This document shows, in pieces, positions 37,501-46,972 of a stretch of DNA of 64,000 nucleotides. The notes under the pieces are model-generated. The model was not told the DNA's origin, did not search any database, and saw only the letters and a program-made list of their open reading frames with translations. The DNA comes from Phoronis australis (Eukaryota; Phoronida; Phoronidae). Positions within the stretch are counted from its first letter, which is position 1. Every line of letters starts with the position of its first letter. The stretch covers positions 231,117-295,116 of the forward strand of contig NMRA01000447.1 of assembly GCA_002633005.1 (NCBI GenBank), in the 5' to 3' direction. The translations under genes were made by a program, and so were the position numbers.

Positions 37501-40500
37501 AATTTAAAAAAAATATAAATGACGAGAATCTCTAAATTAAGGTTAAGCAACTATTATAGCTTAAAACACGTTTTTTACACGCTAAGCTTCGACCGGGAAA
37601 TTATCGTCTGCTAAAGTAGCTTACCACTGGTAACTGAATATAATTGGCAAGTCAAAGATCCTGACGACACGATACCCGCATTCAAACTGGAGATCGGTGA
37701 TTTGCAAGTAAGAGGACATGAGAGAAAAATTTCACTGAATTAAGATATCATTTTTATGGAAATTATGTGTCTTATTTTTTCGTAGCGTATAAGTACAGTA
37801 CAATGCGGTTTGTTGAACGTGCGATTATTGCGCGTGCTCATTTAAGTATTCTATTTTCACTCTTGATGACGTCAGTCTCTGCGTGGTGTAGTGGTTAAAT
37901 TCGGCGATCAGCAATACCAAGGTCCCGGGTTCGACTCCGACCTCGGTTTCCCGCCAAATCGTTATCACACCAGTGAGATAACTTTATGGGTTAATACACC
38001 ATTACTGCCATTTGACGCTAGTATTGCCCGTTGCTGAACATGCGATTGTTGTGCGTGCTCATTTAAGTATTTAATTTTCACGTCCGATGGCATCAGCCGC
38101 TGAGCGGTGTAGTGGTAAAGTAGGCGATTCAAAACTCTTGAGGCACTTGTGCGAAACCGCCAAAATGTTATCTCACTAGTAAGATAACTAAATGGGATTT
38201 ACACGGTCGTGTTTGCCACTCGACGCTAATATTGTGGTATAAAATGGACATATTTGCCCTGTTCATCATTAAACATGCGATAATTTCTAGGCACCCAGTT
38301 TGAGACTTCACAAAATGTACATGTGTACATGTACATGAATAGACAATAGCAAGCTGTGCTGTACGTACAGGTTTCCTAATGCATACGAGTCTGTGCAATT
38401 TGCGCAACAGTATTCCAAGTCTTTGCAATGTGGCCCTGATACTAAGCTTTTAATGACTGAATTATTTAACATCGGTTGACCACAAGAGTAAACAAAGCCA
38501 CGGGATATAATTCACTATGCCACTGCATAGACACTGATATAAATAGACGAAGATCACAAACTAAAATATAGATTATGAATGATACCAAGTAACGTGTAAA
38601 AATAACTAAAACAGGACAAAAAATATATACATGGCACAAAACATACAATTCTAAATATTTAATATCCAAAAACTTCATGCAGCTTCCAGAAGTCCGATTT
38701 TCCGAGATTATTTAAAGAAAATATAGTTTCCATCACTGTTTTAGGAAATATATGTCTGTGTGAAACAACGCCTTAGAAGTGCCACCGGCAAATTCCAGGG
38801 TGGGTTCCAGACTCAAAAATTTAGGAGTGGGTTATATTTTGACATCTGATGAGACGACATCACGTGCAGTTATTGTAATGTTATTATCTCATTAACGGAA
38901 CACAGGAGAGCCGCAGGGTGTGCGTATAGCCTTGATGTATTTGCCCATACAATGATCAACGTTGTGTTTCTGTGTCTGGTCGATATGCTTATTTTTGGCT
39001 TGTTATAATTAAAGTTATCTGTCATTGAATGTTATCGTAAAAAAACCTAAGCGTATGCGGTTAATGTAGATGTAATTATCTATCTAATAGTTCACATTGC
39101 CTGCTTTCCATCCGTCAACCAGTGTAGTTGTAAACATTTGGACTCTTTTTCATGAAAACCCATAGTCGAGAACCCACTATTCCTAATGATTTCAGTCTGC
39201 TTTCACCTCGCCGTTCTGCCATTAGACCGCTCACATTGCCCCGAGGTATATAGCTAACTATTGTTAGTCCATTTTCGCGGCACATGTTGGTCACATCACG
39301 TGATCTATTGCTAAGCCTGAAGTAAGATATGTATTTGTCTTAGAAATTATTGTGCGAAGCTTAGGACGAAATATTTCACCGCATCAACTTTAAAGCCATG
39401 TTCCGAAAATGCGTACCCAATACAACGTAGACTGTGGTCTACCAACTCTGAACAACAAATATTTGACATTTTGTTTCGTTTCAGATATTTTATTTGTGGC
39501 TACTGAATATGCTTCGAATGGGAATCTGCGAACTTTTCTTAGAGACAGTCGCATGGACTGTGATTACGCCAATGTTGGCTCTATGACAAGTCTTAGTGAG
39601 AAGCAGTTGCTGCAGATGGCGCTGGACGTCTCTCGGGGGATGAAGCACCTTGCTGCTTTTAAGGTAGTGACTGACTAGTGTAGGTTGATTGTAGACCAAA
39701 CATAAAAATAGACATGTAGAAGACAAGCATTGTTGAAAGCACAACTGAAGCTTTTTTACAGTGTGATACTGAAAGGTCTTGTCGATTTTCAACGAAGTTT
39801 GTGTTAACGAATGGCTGGTGCCAAACTGTTTTGATTTGTTGGAGAATGTATATCAAAATATTTTGGCATGAAAGTGGAGATTTGAGGCACCTGGACGTGA
39901 CGTCAAGAATCAACGCTGGTAAACTTGACGGGCGTAAACTCTCAAGAAGAGCAACATTTTTGGAATAAAATTTCAAGCTATGTGACCAGGAATGATAATG
40001 TTTTACTAATGTACATATAACAGCAAAATGTATTTTAAAATGTAAAAGAAGTTCAAAGCGCAAGGTGTATTTCATTGTTCTGCATTGTGTCTTAAATGTT
40101 TTCAAGTCTACTTTTAAATTTTGTAGTTTCTATTAGTTATAAACTGGAACCGCTTTTTATGAAGTATTGCTGTTGCAGATAATTCACCGCGACCTTGCTG
40201 CAAGAAACATCTTGGTTAGCGAAGACATGGCAGCAAAGATATCTGATTTTGGACTCAGCAGAAATGAAGACATCTACGTGAAGCACACCCAGACAAGAGT
40301 TCCAATACGCTGGATGTCCCCCGAGTCACTTTTTGACCATTCATATACCACTAAAAGTGACGTGTATGCCATTTTATTTTTTTTAGTTTCTGGAGAAATT
40401 AATTAATTTCCTACCAAACATTTTTGAAGCTATTTTCATAATCCTTTCGTGTTTTACAAGACTTTCACTTTGATTTAAAATCGTTGTTTTATTAATCATA

Positions 40501-41963
40501 AAAATCAGTTTGTTGCCGTCTTACCTATAACATTATAATGTCAGTACGTTTCAGGTGGTCCTTTGGAATTCTGTTGTGGGAAATCGTGACATTAGGTGAG
40601 TTTTTTTAACCAAAATATTTTAGACTTGCAAAGACTTGCATGCCATGGTTTTTAACCTATACTTTGGTTATCATAAACATAATCAACAGTGTACAGGTGT
40701 TAAGCTGCCTATATTTGGTTTCTACTATTTTTGCTTGTCCTGCCTCAGTTCTCTCACTGGTAAAATTAGTATACTTTGGACCACATAACAGGAATTCCCA
40801 TAGATAAGCCTATGGGCGTGTAATCGGAATATAAAAAGTTCCAGGCGTGTTAGCAACACCAAAAAACGTTAAGGGTTTTATTTGGAAAAGGAGATGTGTA
40901 AAAGAAAAGCTTTAGTTTTGATTGACTTGCAACTCTTTTACTTAAAACTGCGTTTTTAAATTTGTGGAGATAAATGCACCTCTTCCCTACGCCCTGTTCT
41001 TTTTCATAAATGATCTATGCTCCACAAAACTGATTTACAAAAAAATTACGCTGAGTGTGATTTTAAGAGAGAAATTCCAATAAACGCCCCCCTGTCTGAA
41101 TTCTTGACATCACAAGTTGTAACACCAAATATACGCCCATGGGCGTTTCATCGGGTGGGCTTATATTCGGAAAAAATCCGGTAGCTGATACACTGGTCAC
41201 AATGGTGTTTTCACTGGGTTTGGATAGGCTGTGACTTGGTGCTTTAAGACAAGTTTTACCCTAGTCCTCTGCAATTACATATTATCACGTGTAAATTACT
41301 ATATATATGTCTACCCTTTATCACGGCTATTTTTTTCAAGGACCCCTCATCTAGTGACGGCTCAGTCGAATTCTCCCATTGCGTGTGTGTTTCAGGAGGA
41401 ACGCCCTACAGCGGGATATCCAGTAGTAACCTCCTGGTTATGCTCAAGACCAACTATAGGATGTCTCAGCCCTGTAACTGCAGTGATGACGTGTAAGTAC
41501 GTGTCATGTGCTTCCTGTGGCGCAGGAATTAATGGCTTGACGGGGAGCGTGTTTGTGCAGTAATAGGTACAAATAGAACAACGTTTTCAATCCCCTCGTC
41601 TTACTTTGTTATCAGACCGTAATGTGGTAATTACTAGTTTCTGTCGTTTCACGCTTTCCCTTCGACACCACATTCAGGGAATGGGTTTCATTATTGTCTG
41701 AGTTATAATTCAAAATTTTAACTCAAAACCCGACAAAACAAAAAAATCCATTTGACGGTTCTTACGTGAATTTATATTTTGCTCTCCTCAGATACGAGTT
41801 GATGACATCATGCTGGAGCGAAGCTCCTCGCCAGCGACCAACGTTTAATGTTCTTGTTGCCATGCTAGAAGACATGTTACTTCAGAGGAAGACATTTATT
41901 TCTGTGAAGTGTGGTAACGATTTCTTGTACGAAACCATCGACACCGGGAAGGACGACCAATAG
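19340..41963 (+). CDS. Receptor tyrosine kinase with FN3 repeats and LAR-like juxtamembrane region (5' incomplete)
   Basis: Twenty exons with matching phases sum to 3,078 nt, giving 1,025 residues and a TAG stop. Order by residue: second half of an FN3 (1-71), FN3s at about 71-172, 172-273, 273-367 and 367-460, then an FN3-like membrane-proximal region (460-608) resembling that of LAR-type phosphatases. A transmembrane helix (about 622-645) and juxtamembrane tyrosines (702, 715, 722) follow. The kinase has G737KGSFG742, K761, E778, HRDLAARN (864-871), DFG (884-886), activation-loop Y894, SPE (908-910), DVWSFG and a final RPTF arginine. All catalytic residues are present, so an active kinase is expected. 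It should act at the plasma membrane, phosphorylating tyrosines after ligand-driven dimerisation; the ligand is unknown. Activation segment and helix F (YVKxxQxRxPxxWM, ESLFDHxYTT) resemble RET/FGFR-type kinases. No signal peptide or 5' exon was found. Confidence 0.9.
21205..21255. repeat. Imperfect (AATC)n microsatellite
   Basis: Repeats of ATCAATCA, with variants, in an RTK intron. Confidence 0.7.
21429..21734 (+). CDS. RTK exon: FN3 domain, symmetrical 1-1
   Basis: Acceptor TTTTCTAG, donor GTGAGT, 306 nt. It starts [14 protein letters not shown] with [20 protein letters not shown] and ends with the FN3 G-strand region ([18 protein letters not shown]). Confidence 0.9.
22256..22478 (-). pseudogene. 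Retroelement gag fragment (BEL/Pao-like, DUF1759 type)
   Basis: On the minus strand [42 protein letters not shown] and VAIEG follow the pattern W--F-----....KF-YLR--L-G-A---I-G of the DUF1759 gag region. Only this fragment remains, inside an RTK intron and opposite in strand. No protease or reverse transcriptase is nearby. Confidence 0.6.
23159..23282. repeat. GC-rich foldback (cruciform-type) repeat
   Basis: CCGAAAGGCTGCCGGAG at about 23204 pairs with CTCCGGCTGCCTTTCGG at about 23258. The core GAGGCCTCCTATATTAATAT recurs as GAGGCCTTCTATATTAATAT and is itself partly palindromic. Probably a MITE. Confidence 0.65.
24209..24511 (+). CDS. RTK exon: FN3 domain, symmetrical 1-1
   Basis: Acceptor TTTTGTAG, donor GTAAGT, 303 nt. 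It starts [13 protein letters not shown], has [11 protein letters not shown], and the typical [15 protein letters not shown]. Confidence 0.9.
25890..26012 (+). other. Possible relict or optional FN3 half-exon
   Basis: Between CCCTCCAG and GTAAGT one frame reads [22 protein letters not shown], very like FN3 strands B-C. The flanking phases (2 in, 2 out) do not fit the neighbouring exons (1 and 1), so it is not included in the RTK model. It may be decayed or coincidental. Confidence 0.3.
26361..26578 (+). CDS. RTK exon: first part of a split FN3
   Basis: Acceptor TTCGTTCTAG, phase 1 in and phase 0 out (GTGAGC). [34 protein letters not shown] and LYEFK show an FN3 up to the F strand. Confidence 0.9.
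26614..26768. mobile_element. Short hAT-type MITE
   Basis: CAGAGGCGGATCAAGG at the left and AAATCCACCACTG at the right match the ends of the element at 6586-7997. About 155 bases, no target duplication matched. Confidence 0.55.
27573..27636 (+). CDS. RTK exon: end of the split FN3
   Basis: 64-nt exon after TTTCATTCCAG, phase 0 in and phase 1 out (GTGAGA). [19 protein letters not shown] completes the F-G strands of the domain begun at 26361. Confidence 0.8.
27786..27892 (+). CDS. RTK exon: first part of the fourth full FN3
   Basis: Acceptor CACTTCAG, phase 1 in, phase 0 out (GTATGT). [13 protein letters not shown] and [18 protein letters not shown] form strands A-C. It lies in a different frame from the long open frame over this stretch and was found by splice phase. 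Confidence 0.85.
28086..28257 (+). CDS. RTK exon: second part of the fourth full FN3
   Basis: Acceptor TATTTTCAG, phase 0 in, phase 1 out (GTAAGA). [33 protein letters not shown] and CWTALPG complete the domain. Confidence 0.9.
28258..30504. other. RTK intron; possible tRNA-derived segment near 29.9 kb
   Basis: No exon found. On the minus strand near 29935-29990, TGGTGAGCCGGCTGCAC and GGGTCCAATCC resemble pol III A and B boxes about 35 bases apart, a weak tRNA-derived repeat. Confidence 0.35.
30505..30613 (+). CDS. RTK exon: start of the membrane-proximal FN3-like region
   Basis: Acceptor TCGTGTTTTAG, phase 1 in, phase 2 out (GTGAGT). [20 protein letters not shown], then [15 protein letters not shown], forms the first strands of the domain continued at 32121. 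Confidence 0.8.
32121..32391 (+). CDS. RTK exon: LAR-like membrane-proximal segment
   Basis: Acceptor GCACATATAG, phase 2 in, phase 0 out (GTAAGT). YGLVVVETF, polybasic SKRRRD, then [30 protein letters not shown] and [13 protein letters not shown]. This spacing (YI-AHF, GD-K-YG--TN--L-SG--Y-F) matches the region just outside the membrane in LAR/PTPRD/PTPRS phosphatases, where a basic site is cut by a furin-like protease. Confidence 0.85.
32781..32844 (+). CDS. RTK exon: end of the membrane-proximal region
   Basis: 64-nt exon after TATATTTAACAG, phase 0 in, phase 1 out (GTAGTT). It encodes [19 protein letters not shown]. Small, and supported by phase and position. Confidence 0.7.
32932..33330. 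repeat. Diverged 198-base tandem duplication in an RTK intron
   Basis: TTCAGACTTGGGGAA...GTTTGCCTGATCTGAAAATCC at 32932 recurs in diverged form from 33130 (TTCAGACGTGGGGAA..., GTTTGCCTGACCTAAGAATCC). Roughly 80% similar by eye. Confidence 0.65.
33419..33533 (+). CDS. RTK exon: transmembrane helix
   Basis: Acceptor TTCCCAACAG, phase 1 in, phase 2 out (GTGAGT). After [14 protein letters not shown] it encodes about 24 hydrophobic residues ([20 protein letters not shown]...) ending FLFYR, a stop-transfer arginine. Confidence 0.9.
34017..34084 (+). CDS. RTK exon: basic cytoplasmic juxtamembrane segment
   Basis: Acceptor TAATATTCAG, phase 2 in, phase 1 out (GTAAAG). [18 protein letters not shown] directly follows the helix and fixes the cytoplasmic side. 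Confidence 0.75.
35199..35269 (+). CDS. RTK exon: juxtamembrane linker
   Basis: Acceptor GTACAACAG, phase 1 in, phase 0 out (GTAAGA). It encodes [20 protein letters not shown]. No domain; supported by phase. Confidence 0.65.
35691..35904 (+). CDS. RTK exon: juxtamembrane tyrosines and kinase N-lobe
   Basis: Acceptor TATTTCTTTCAG, phase 0 in, phase 1 out (GTAAAT). It has TYETV and VYEKIEP (possible phosphotyrosine docking sites), then the glycine-rich loop [12 protein letters not shown] and VALKRLN with the ATP-binding lysine. Confidence 0.95.
36195..36305 (+). CDS. RTK exon: kinase helix C
   Basis: Acceptor AATATTTCAG, phases 1-1 (donor GTAACC). [18 protein letters not shown] carries the helix-C glutamate, then [13 protein letters not shown]. 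Confidence 0.95.
36884..37795. repeat. 461-base diverged tandem duplication in an RTK intron
   Basis: AACGAGAAACATTGCAATGA and the following CTCGACTCGCCTCGGCTTTG start at 36884 and again at 37345, and similarity runs for most of the unit. Just left, at about 36790-36850, GATTTTGGAGAATTAT and ATAATTCTGAAAAATC make a hairpin with GC-rich inner arms. Confidence 0.7.
37811..38245 (+). repeat. Dimer of a tRNA-derived (SINE-like) element
   Basis: Two units 221 bases apart share TGCGATTRTTGYGCGTGCTC and ATTTAAGTAT. The first has an A-box-like TGGTGTAGTGGTTAA (about 37884) and a perfect B box GGTTCGACTCC (37928). The second keeps CGGTGTAGTGGTAAAG but has lost the B box. A shared tail TTATC-CA---GTGAGATAACT follows in both. 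Confidence 0.65.
39160..39245 (-). repeat. tRNA-derived segment
   Basis: On the minus strand GAGCGGTCTAATGGC (A-box-like) precedes GGGTTCTCGAC (B-box-like). No clean tRNA fold by eye. Confidence 0.4.
39485..39663 (+). CDS. RTK exon: kinase hinge and helices D-E
   Basis: Acceptor CGTTTCAG, phase 1 in, phase 0 out (GTAGTG). Hinge region [18 protein letters not shown], a short insert, then [15 protein letters not shown]. Confidence 0.95.
40179..40363 (+). CDS. RTK exon: catalytic and activation loops
   Basis: Acceptor CTGTTGCAG, phase 0 in, phase 2 out (GTATGC). [49 protein letters not shown]. The HRDLAARN form is specific to tyrosine kinases, and there is a single activation-loop tyrosine. 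Confidence 0.97.
40555..40595 (+). CDS. RTK micro-exon: helix F
   Basis: 41-nt exon after TACGTTTCAG, phase 2 in, phase 1 out (GTGAGT). [15 protein letters not shown] completes DVWSFG across the intron. Too short for an open-frame search. Confidence 0.9.
41396..41492 (+). CDS. RTK exon: kinase C-lobe
   Basis: Acceptor GTGTGTTTCAG, phase 1 in, phase 2 out (GTAAGT). [18 protein letters not shown] and [14 protein letters not shown] are the usual C-lobe motifs (G-PY, YRM--P--C). Confidence 0.9.
41792..41963 (+). CDS. RTK last exon: kinase end and C-tail
   Basis: Acceptor GCTCTCCTCAG, phase 2 in. [18 protein letters not shown] closes the kinase. A tail of about 35 residues with FLYETIDTG (one tyrosine) ends at TAG. 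No AATAAA was seen in the next 300 bases. Confidence 0.95.
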
Positions 41964-42357
41964 CTTAAACACAGGGAGCAAGATCTTTAAAAGATTATTT
42001 GTACATGACAAATAGAGAAAAGTACGCTGTTGTATACACTTTTTGATGCTGTAATATTTTGCATTGCCTAATTTTAAGAATACAGTGCCATCTCCTGGCA
42101 GTGGCAATACATTCACACCTATGCCGTTTTTTGTTTTTAAGAGCTCTGTTCTTCCAGAAGTTTTGTTAGTGCATATTATGCAAACATTCGCCGTTACGAC
42201 TACGAAATGTACATTCTTTTATTCTAGGCTATGCCAATATATCCCAAGTTTAGAGAGGCAGTCATTTTAAAAGATATATCAGTACATTCTAGAACGCATC
42301 TTATTTGGGAATCTGATAGTGCGTTATGCCATCTGTGTGCCACAATTTCATGATCAG

Positions 42358-42492
42358 CGCAGCACTGAAATAAGTGGGGGTTATATCACACAGCCCCGTT
42401 TGTTGCGTTCCTCCTATGCCGATGGGGTGTGCAGCACTGAGATTAGTGGGGTGCTATGGATCCCCTTGCCCCCTATGGTGCCACACCCATGG
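42358..42492. mobile_element. MITE of the CAGCACTGA family
   Basis: GCAGCACTGAAATAAGTGGG and, 70 bases later, GCAGCACTGAGATTAGTGGG, then CCCCCTATGGTGCCACACCCATGG. Related to copies at 14.47 and 46.80 kb. Looks like two heads with one tail. Confidence 0.6.
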
Positions 42493-42779
42493 ATTGACCC
42501 ATTGTACAGGGAACATCACCCTTAAAACTGTTTGTAAACAGTTAGGTGTTTGACAACGCCAGCCTTGTTGAGGTGTTTGTCGCCAACCCATGCGCGCACC
42601 CAGCCTAAATATGGAGGCTCACAGTTTTGAGAATGTGGACCTTTTATTAAGATTCACGGGGTAGGCTGGGAGCTTTGAATTGTGCATTTGCCGAATTTCG
42701 GTAGTTCCAGCCTTTTTTGTGGATATTTGACTCGTGTTTTACTTTTTCGGAGTTTTTGTTTCGGCTTCGTGCCGCTTCG

Positions 42780-42800
42780 NCCCCCCCCCCCCCCCCCCCC
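42780..42800. repeat. Poly-C tract at an assembly N
   Basis: N at 42780 followed by about 20 C. Frames across it are artefacts, and the true length is unknown. Confidence 0.8.
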
Positions 42801-45800
42801 TGGGTGTGCGCTTGTATGTGTATCCGGATGCTGTAGTAAATGCAATCGAAATTACTTTCAAAAAACTTGCAACGCTGTTCATGGTTTTAAAATTGAATGT
42901 ATGTCAAGGTGTTATTTCGTCATGTTGCTTTTGAATTGCTTACATGTCTATTAGTATTCATGCAAATGTTATGATTAAGCTGAATCTATACCTGTCTGAA
43001 CATTTTGGTGCTTTACTGAAGTGTAGATACATGTATTTGGCAGGTTGTCAACTTAATACTTCAACAACTACACATTGGGGATCAATATATATTTTACATA
43101 AACAGAATGCATCATAACTTTCGTTCAATTTCCATTTGAGTTTCTGTGAGTTAAGCTATGCTCAGGAAAATGTAATTAATGTAATTTTCCAACGAAGAAC
43201 GATTTTAATGTTTGAATTGAGTGGTCTTATAATGCTTAGAGGTTTTCATTGCATGTGTTTGATTGAACTTAGCTCAAGCATTACAGGTATTCACGTGATA
43301 ATCACATGCAAATTGTTTGCTTCAGCAATTTCTCAGATTTGGAATCGAAATCTTGAATATATTTTTTGGATTTCTATCTCGATTCTAAGGGATATCATAT
43401 ACGTGTACAAAAAACACAGTGTACTCGAACACAGACTCAGACTAACAGACATGTATCTTGTATTCACTCAAAAGTAAAGCAAAAAATGTCACGCTACTTC
43501 TGGGTTCGATTTTGAGTACAAAGATTAAATCCCAGCCCCTTGTTAGAGTCAATTTATCAATTTACACAAACCTTATCTTGATAACCTCTTATTGTAGAGA
43601 AAACGACGTTCAGAGTCAAAAAACGGGTCACGATCAATTCAAATAAACACATCTACAATTTTGGGCGGGAAACCATCTGAAAATGAAATATATTGCCCGT
43701 TTCAAATTTATGGGCAATGGAAACGCCAGAGCTGTTGCGTATTTGTTACCGAGTGGAGATCACGGCCATCTCTGCTAATCGTTCGCTTGGAAATACACTG
43801 CATATCCAAAAACTGTGATAATCAAGACGTTTTCTATCGTTTTCGCATAGATTATGATATGTAGGTATACTCGTATATGTACAAATAAAATCAATTAATC
43901 ACAATGTTCTCTCGAATTTTAACACATTTGTAGCGTGGTCACTGCGTTCTATGTAGACTAAAGATTTTCAGAAATTGTATGCTTTTGCTGAGTTAATTTC
44001 TCTACCTTTTCCATTCTTATTTGGCTAAATGTACAGAAAAGTCGATTAGCTCTTACATAACCTACACATAACCAAACTTGTCTACATGTATTTAAATAGC
44101 TACTTTGGAAAAGTTGCATTTTGCTTCCACAAACTACATGTAAATGATTTGCTCATTAGACGTACATGTACAGTAGGTAACGGTCATCTCGCCATTCTCA
44201 CTGATCAGACATTTATTTATCAAATGGGGAATAACGAGCCACCATCGTCTTAAACACGTTTTCATCAATAGACTGTCCAACCGACTACTGCGTTGGTTCC
44301 CACCATGCATTTAATTAGTTTTTGAGATTTCAGTTATCTAATATGAAACGAATACCATGAAGTCTAGTTAAATAAGCACATTTTATGCCAAATAGTTGCG
44401 ATTTTTTTAATTTTGAAGAACAATTAGTTATTTATAAGTTTCCCGCCATATGATGCACCGGGTGGAAGATGGTTGGCCACTTGACAATCAATTGGAACGT
44501 TGGAACACGTTAGGTCAGGAAACGAGGACGATTTTGAGCGAGAACTGGGTAATTTGATGCAGACAGAGAGGATAGTGGATACGGGCATCACACTCAAGTA
44601 CAGTACTTGAAGAATCACACAGTGAATTCGATTTCCCAGTAAGCGAGCTTTCGTCGGGTTTGAGGCTTTGAACTCGACCGACTTGCACGAGAAATGCTGC
44701 AGACATATGTGAGCACAACCAACCGCACAAGGGGGTTGTCAGTATTCACAAAATAGACACTCAATCTCTGACACAGGCCACAGTAAACCTGAGTTACTCG
44801 TATTCACTTTTGTCAGGAGGGATGAGCACAGTCTAAACCAATTGTACATGTAGGCTTATAAGTGTAGCGCTCGATCTGGGTCGGGTTCGATAGCCTGCCA
44901 TCACTTACAAGGTGGCGAATCCTCCATCGTAATTCCGTGTTTGTGTGTGGTCGAAATACGATTATTTGAAATGTGCCGAAGAAAGTGTGCAGTGAATTCC
45001 GACTGAATTGCATGTTCCACACTGACCGTATCCACACTCTCATCCGGCGCGCAAACCGATGCCAGATCGCTGTGCAACTTTGACGTATTTAGGAAATTCG
45101 AACATAAAGCCGTTCTCAGTCAAGTTGTTGTTACAACAGCCTCCACAAACGCACCTTTTCATGTCTGAAAAAGGCGGTTCTACGCGGAGATTTCTCATAA
45201 CTCCTCAATAACGCAGTGGCGGGGATGATCTTCCACATTGCGTACAAACCAGACTGAAACAGAAAAGTGTTTTTATTACGTTTTGGCTTGTTTTTAGCAA
45301 CAAGTGTTCTAAAGGCTATTAAATCTCTTAAGGTGTATTAAAAAAAGGCCTTTGAGACACAGGGTCACAGTGGGAGGTCTTTAAATATGCTTTCGCGGGC
45401 GTTTTTTAAAACGTGATTTAACTACTAAACACGCTACTTTCCTGTTACATTTTTGTTCTTGAAAATACATGTTAACGAGGTAATAACACGTTGTGTGGAA
45501 CCCGTCTTGTACAAACCAGTTTTGCCTTGCCGTTAAGTCCAAATGCCATCATGCTTAAACTAATTTAATACTCACGGCTTTCCCCTTGGTTTCCCGATAA
45601 ACTGAAATAAAACTTTTATATGTATTTCTTGGCCATATACTGCGTGCATAAAGAAACAAATGGGTGTGTCGAGACAATTGGCTTTAGCACAGTACTTCCT
45701 CCAGGAATTATGACAGCAAGTATTTCTGGTCCTGGGCCTCCAAACTCTGCCTCTCATAGAGGAGGCTGATTTACATTAACCGTAAATCGAAAGACACAGA

Positions 45801-46798
45801 CTCTAATCTACATGACTATCGTTGAGCGTAGAGAATTTTCAAAAACCGAAGTTGGACAATGTATAAAAAGCTAATAGACAGGTAGTCCAGGATCAAAAGG
45901 ACAACGAAAAAAACGGTTTGGAGTTACTCAGTGTGATAATCGACAACTTTGCCTCATTGCAAACTATGCTTTTGTGTTCTGGCTAAGCAACTAAGCAACA
46001 GATGTAACGAAATGTTAAGTTTATTGGCTAGCCTTTGTCTACGTCACCGTTTAATTCAAACGAATAACACCCGCACGCAACGTTGTTCTAATCAGTTTTT
46101 CACAAGTGGAACTGACATGCGCCTTGCTCAGTAAGTAAATTACTTGAATAAGCAAGTGTACTTGTAATTTGTTTTCTTGCATAGGCATATTGGCCAAATT
46201 ATGACCACAAACAGTGTAACCAAAAAGTCTCGTGTTTCTCACAAACCATGTCTTTATAAATGCTATAGGTACAATCAGACGCAGCAATGTACACAATCGA
46301 TGATTTATTAAGGAATTTATCGTTTTTTTAAAAATCAGTCCAAGAAGCCAGTAACAAGGATTCGTACAATTAATGGTTTCTTGATCGATGTAATTTGGGA
46401 GAGTTTGATGACATAGAGGTTGGTTTCAATACAGATCATCTCTGCGTAGTCGAAAAAAACACTTAGCTCTGCTTAACGGATGTAATATCAAATGACGTTG
46501 GCGAAAGACACGTTGGAAAATGTGGGCTACTACGTAATACATGTTTCAAGAAAATGGTGGAGTGTAAAAGTAACCCATGTAGAGCCTTGGCCGTGTAGTG
46601 TTCCACAAACCCTGTTTTAAAACGTCATAAATACAGTAACTCATATGTCTACGTTAACCAGCCGGTAACGTTTTAAGAATTCATGGTGAAGGCGAGGAAA
46701 ACCTGGCGTACGTTCAGTAACGCTAGGTCCTACTCTTGGACCAAGCTAAATCTAGCCTAAGTCACTTGTTCCCATTTAAAACAGACAGCAACATACAT

Positions 46799-46972
46799 GC
46801 ATGGGCAGCACATCATGGGGGGTTGGGGGGAGGGTTCTATAGTCTCGCACTTAAGCCAGTGCTGCGGTGTTCATGGCCATTGGCAGAGTACAATGTTCGG
46901 TGTGTACCATTGTTGGGCTGAGAGGCTATAGCCCCCACTTATTTCAGTGCTGCGCAGCCCATGACATGTCAA
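46799..46972. mobile_element. MITE of the CAGCACTGA family, inverted
   Basis: Begins CATGGGCAGCACATCATGGGG and ends CCCCCACTTATTTCAGTGCTG plus CAGCCCATG, so the ends are inverted copies of one another and of the 42.36 kb element. Confidence 0.6.

Noticed and set aside
42682-42954. Pro-rich frame over the poly-C run
   Set aside because: Created by an N plus a homopolymer.
45572-45760. Minus-strand Cys/Arg-rich or Gly/Pro-rich short frame as a peptide gene or exon
   Set aside because: No signal peptide, poor splice sites, isolated; mentioned only as a weak possibility.
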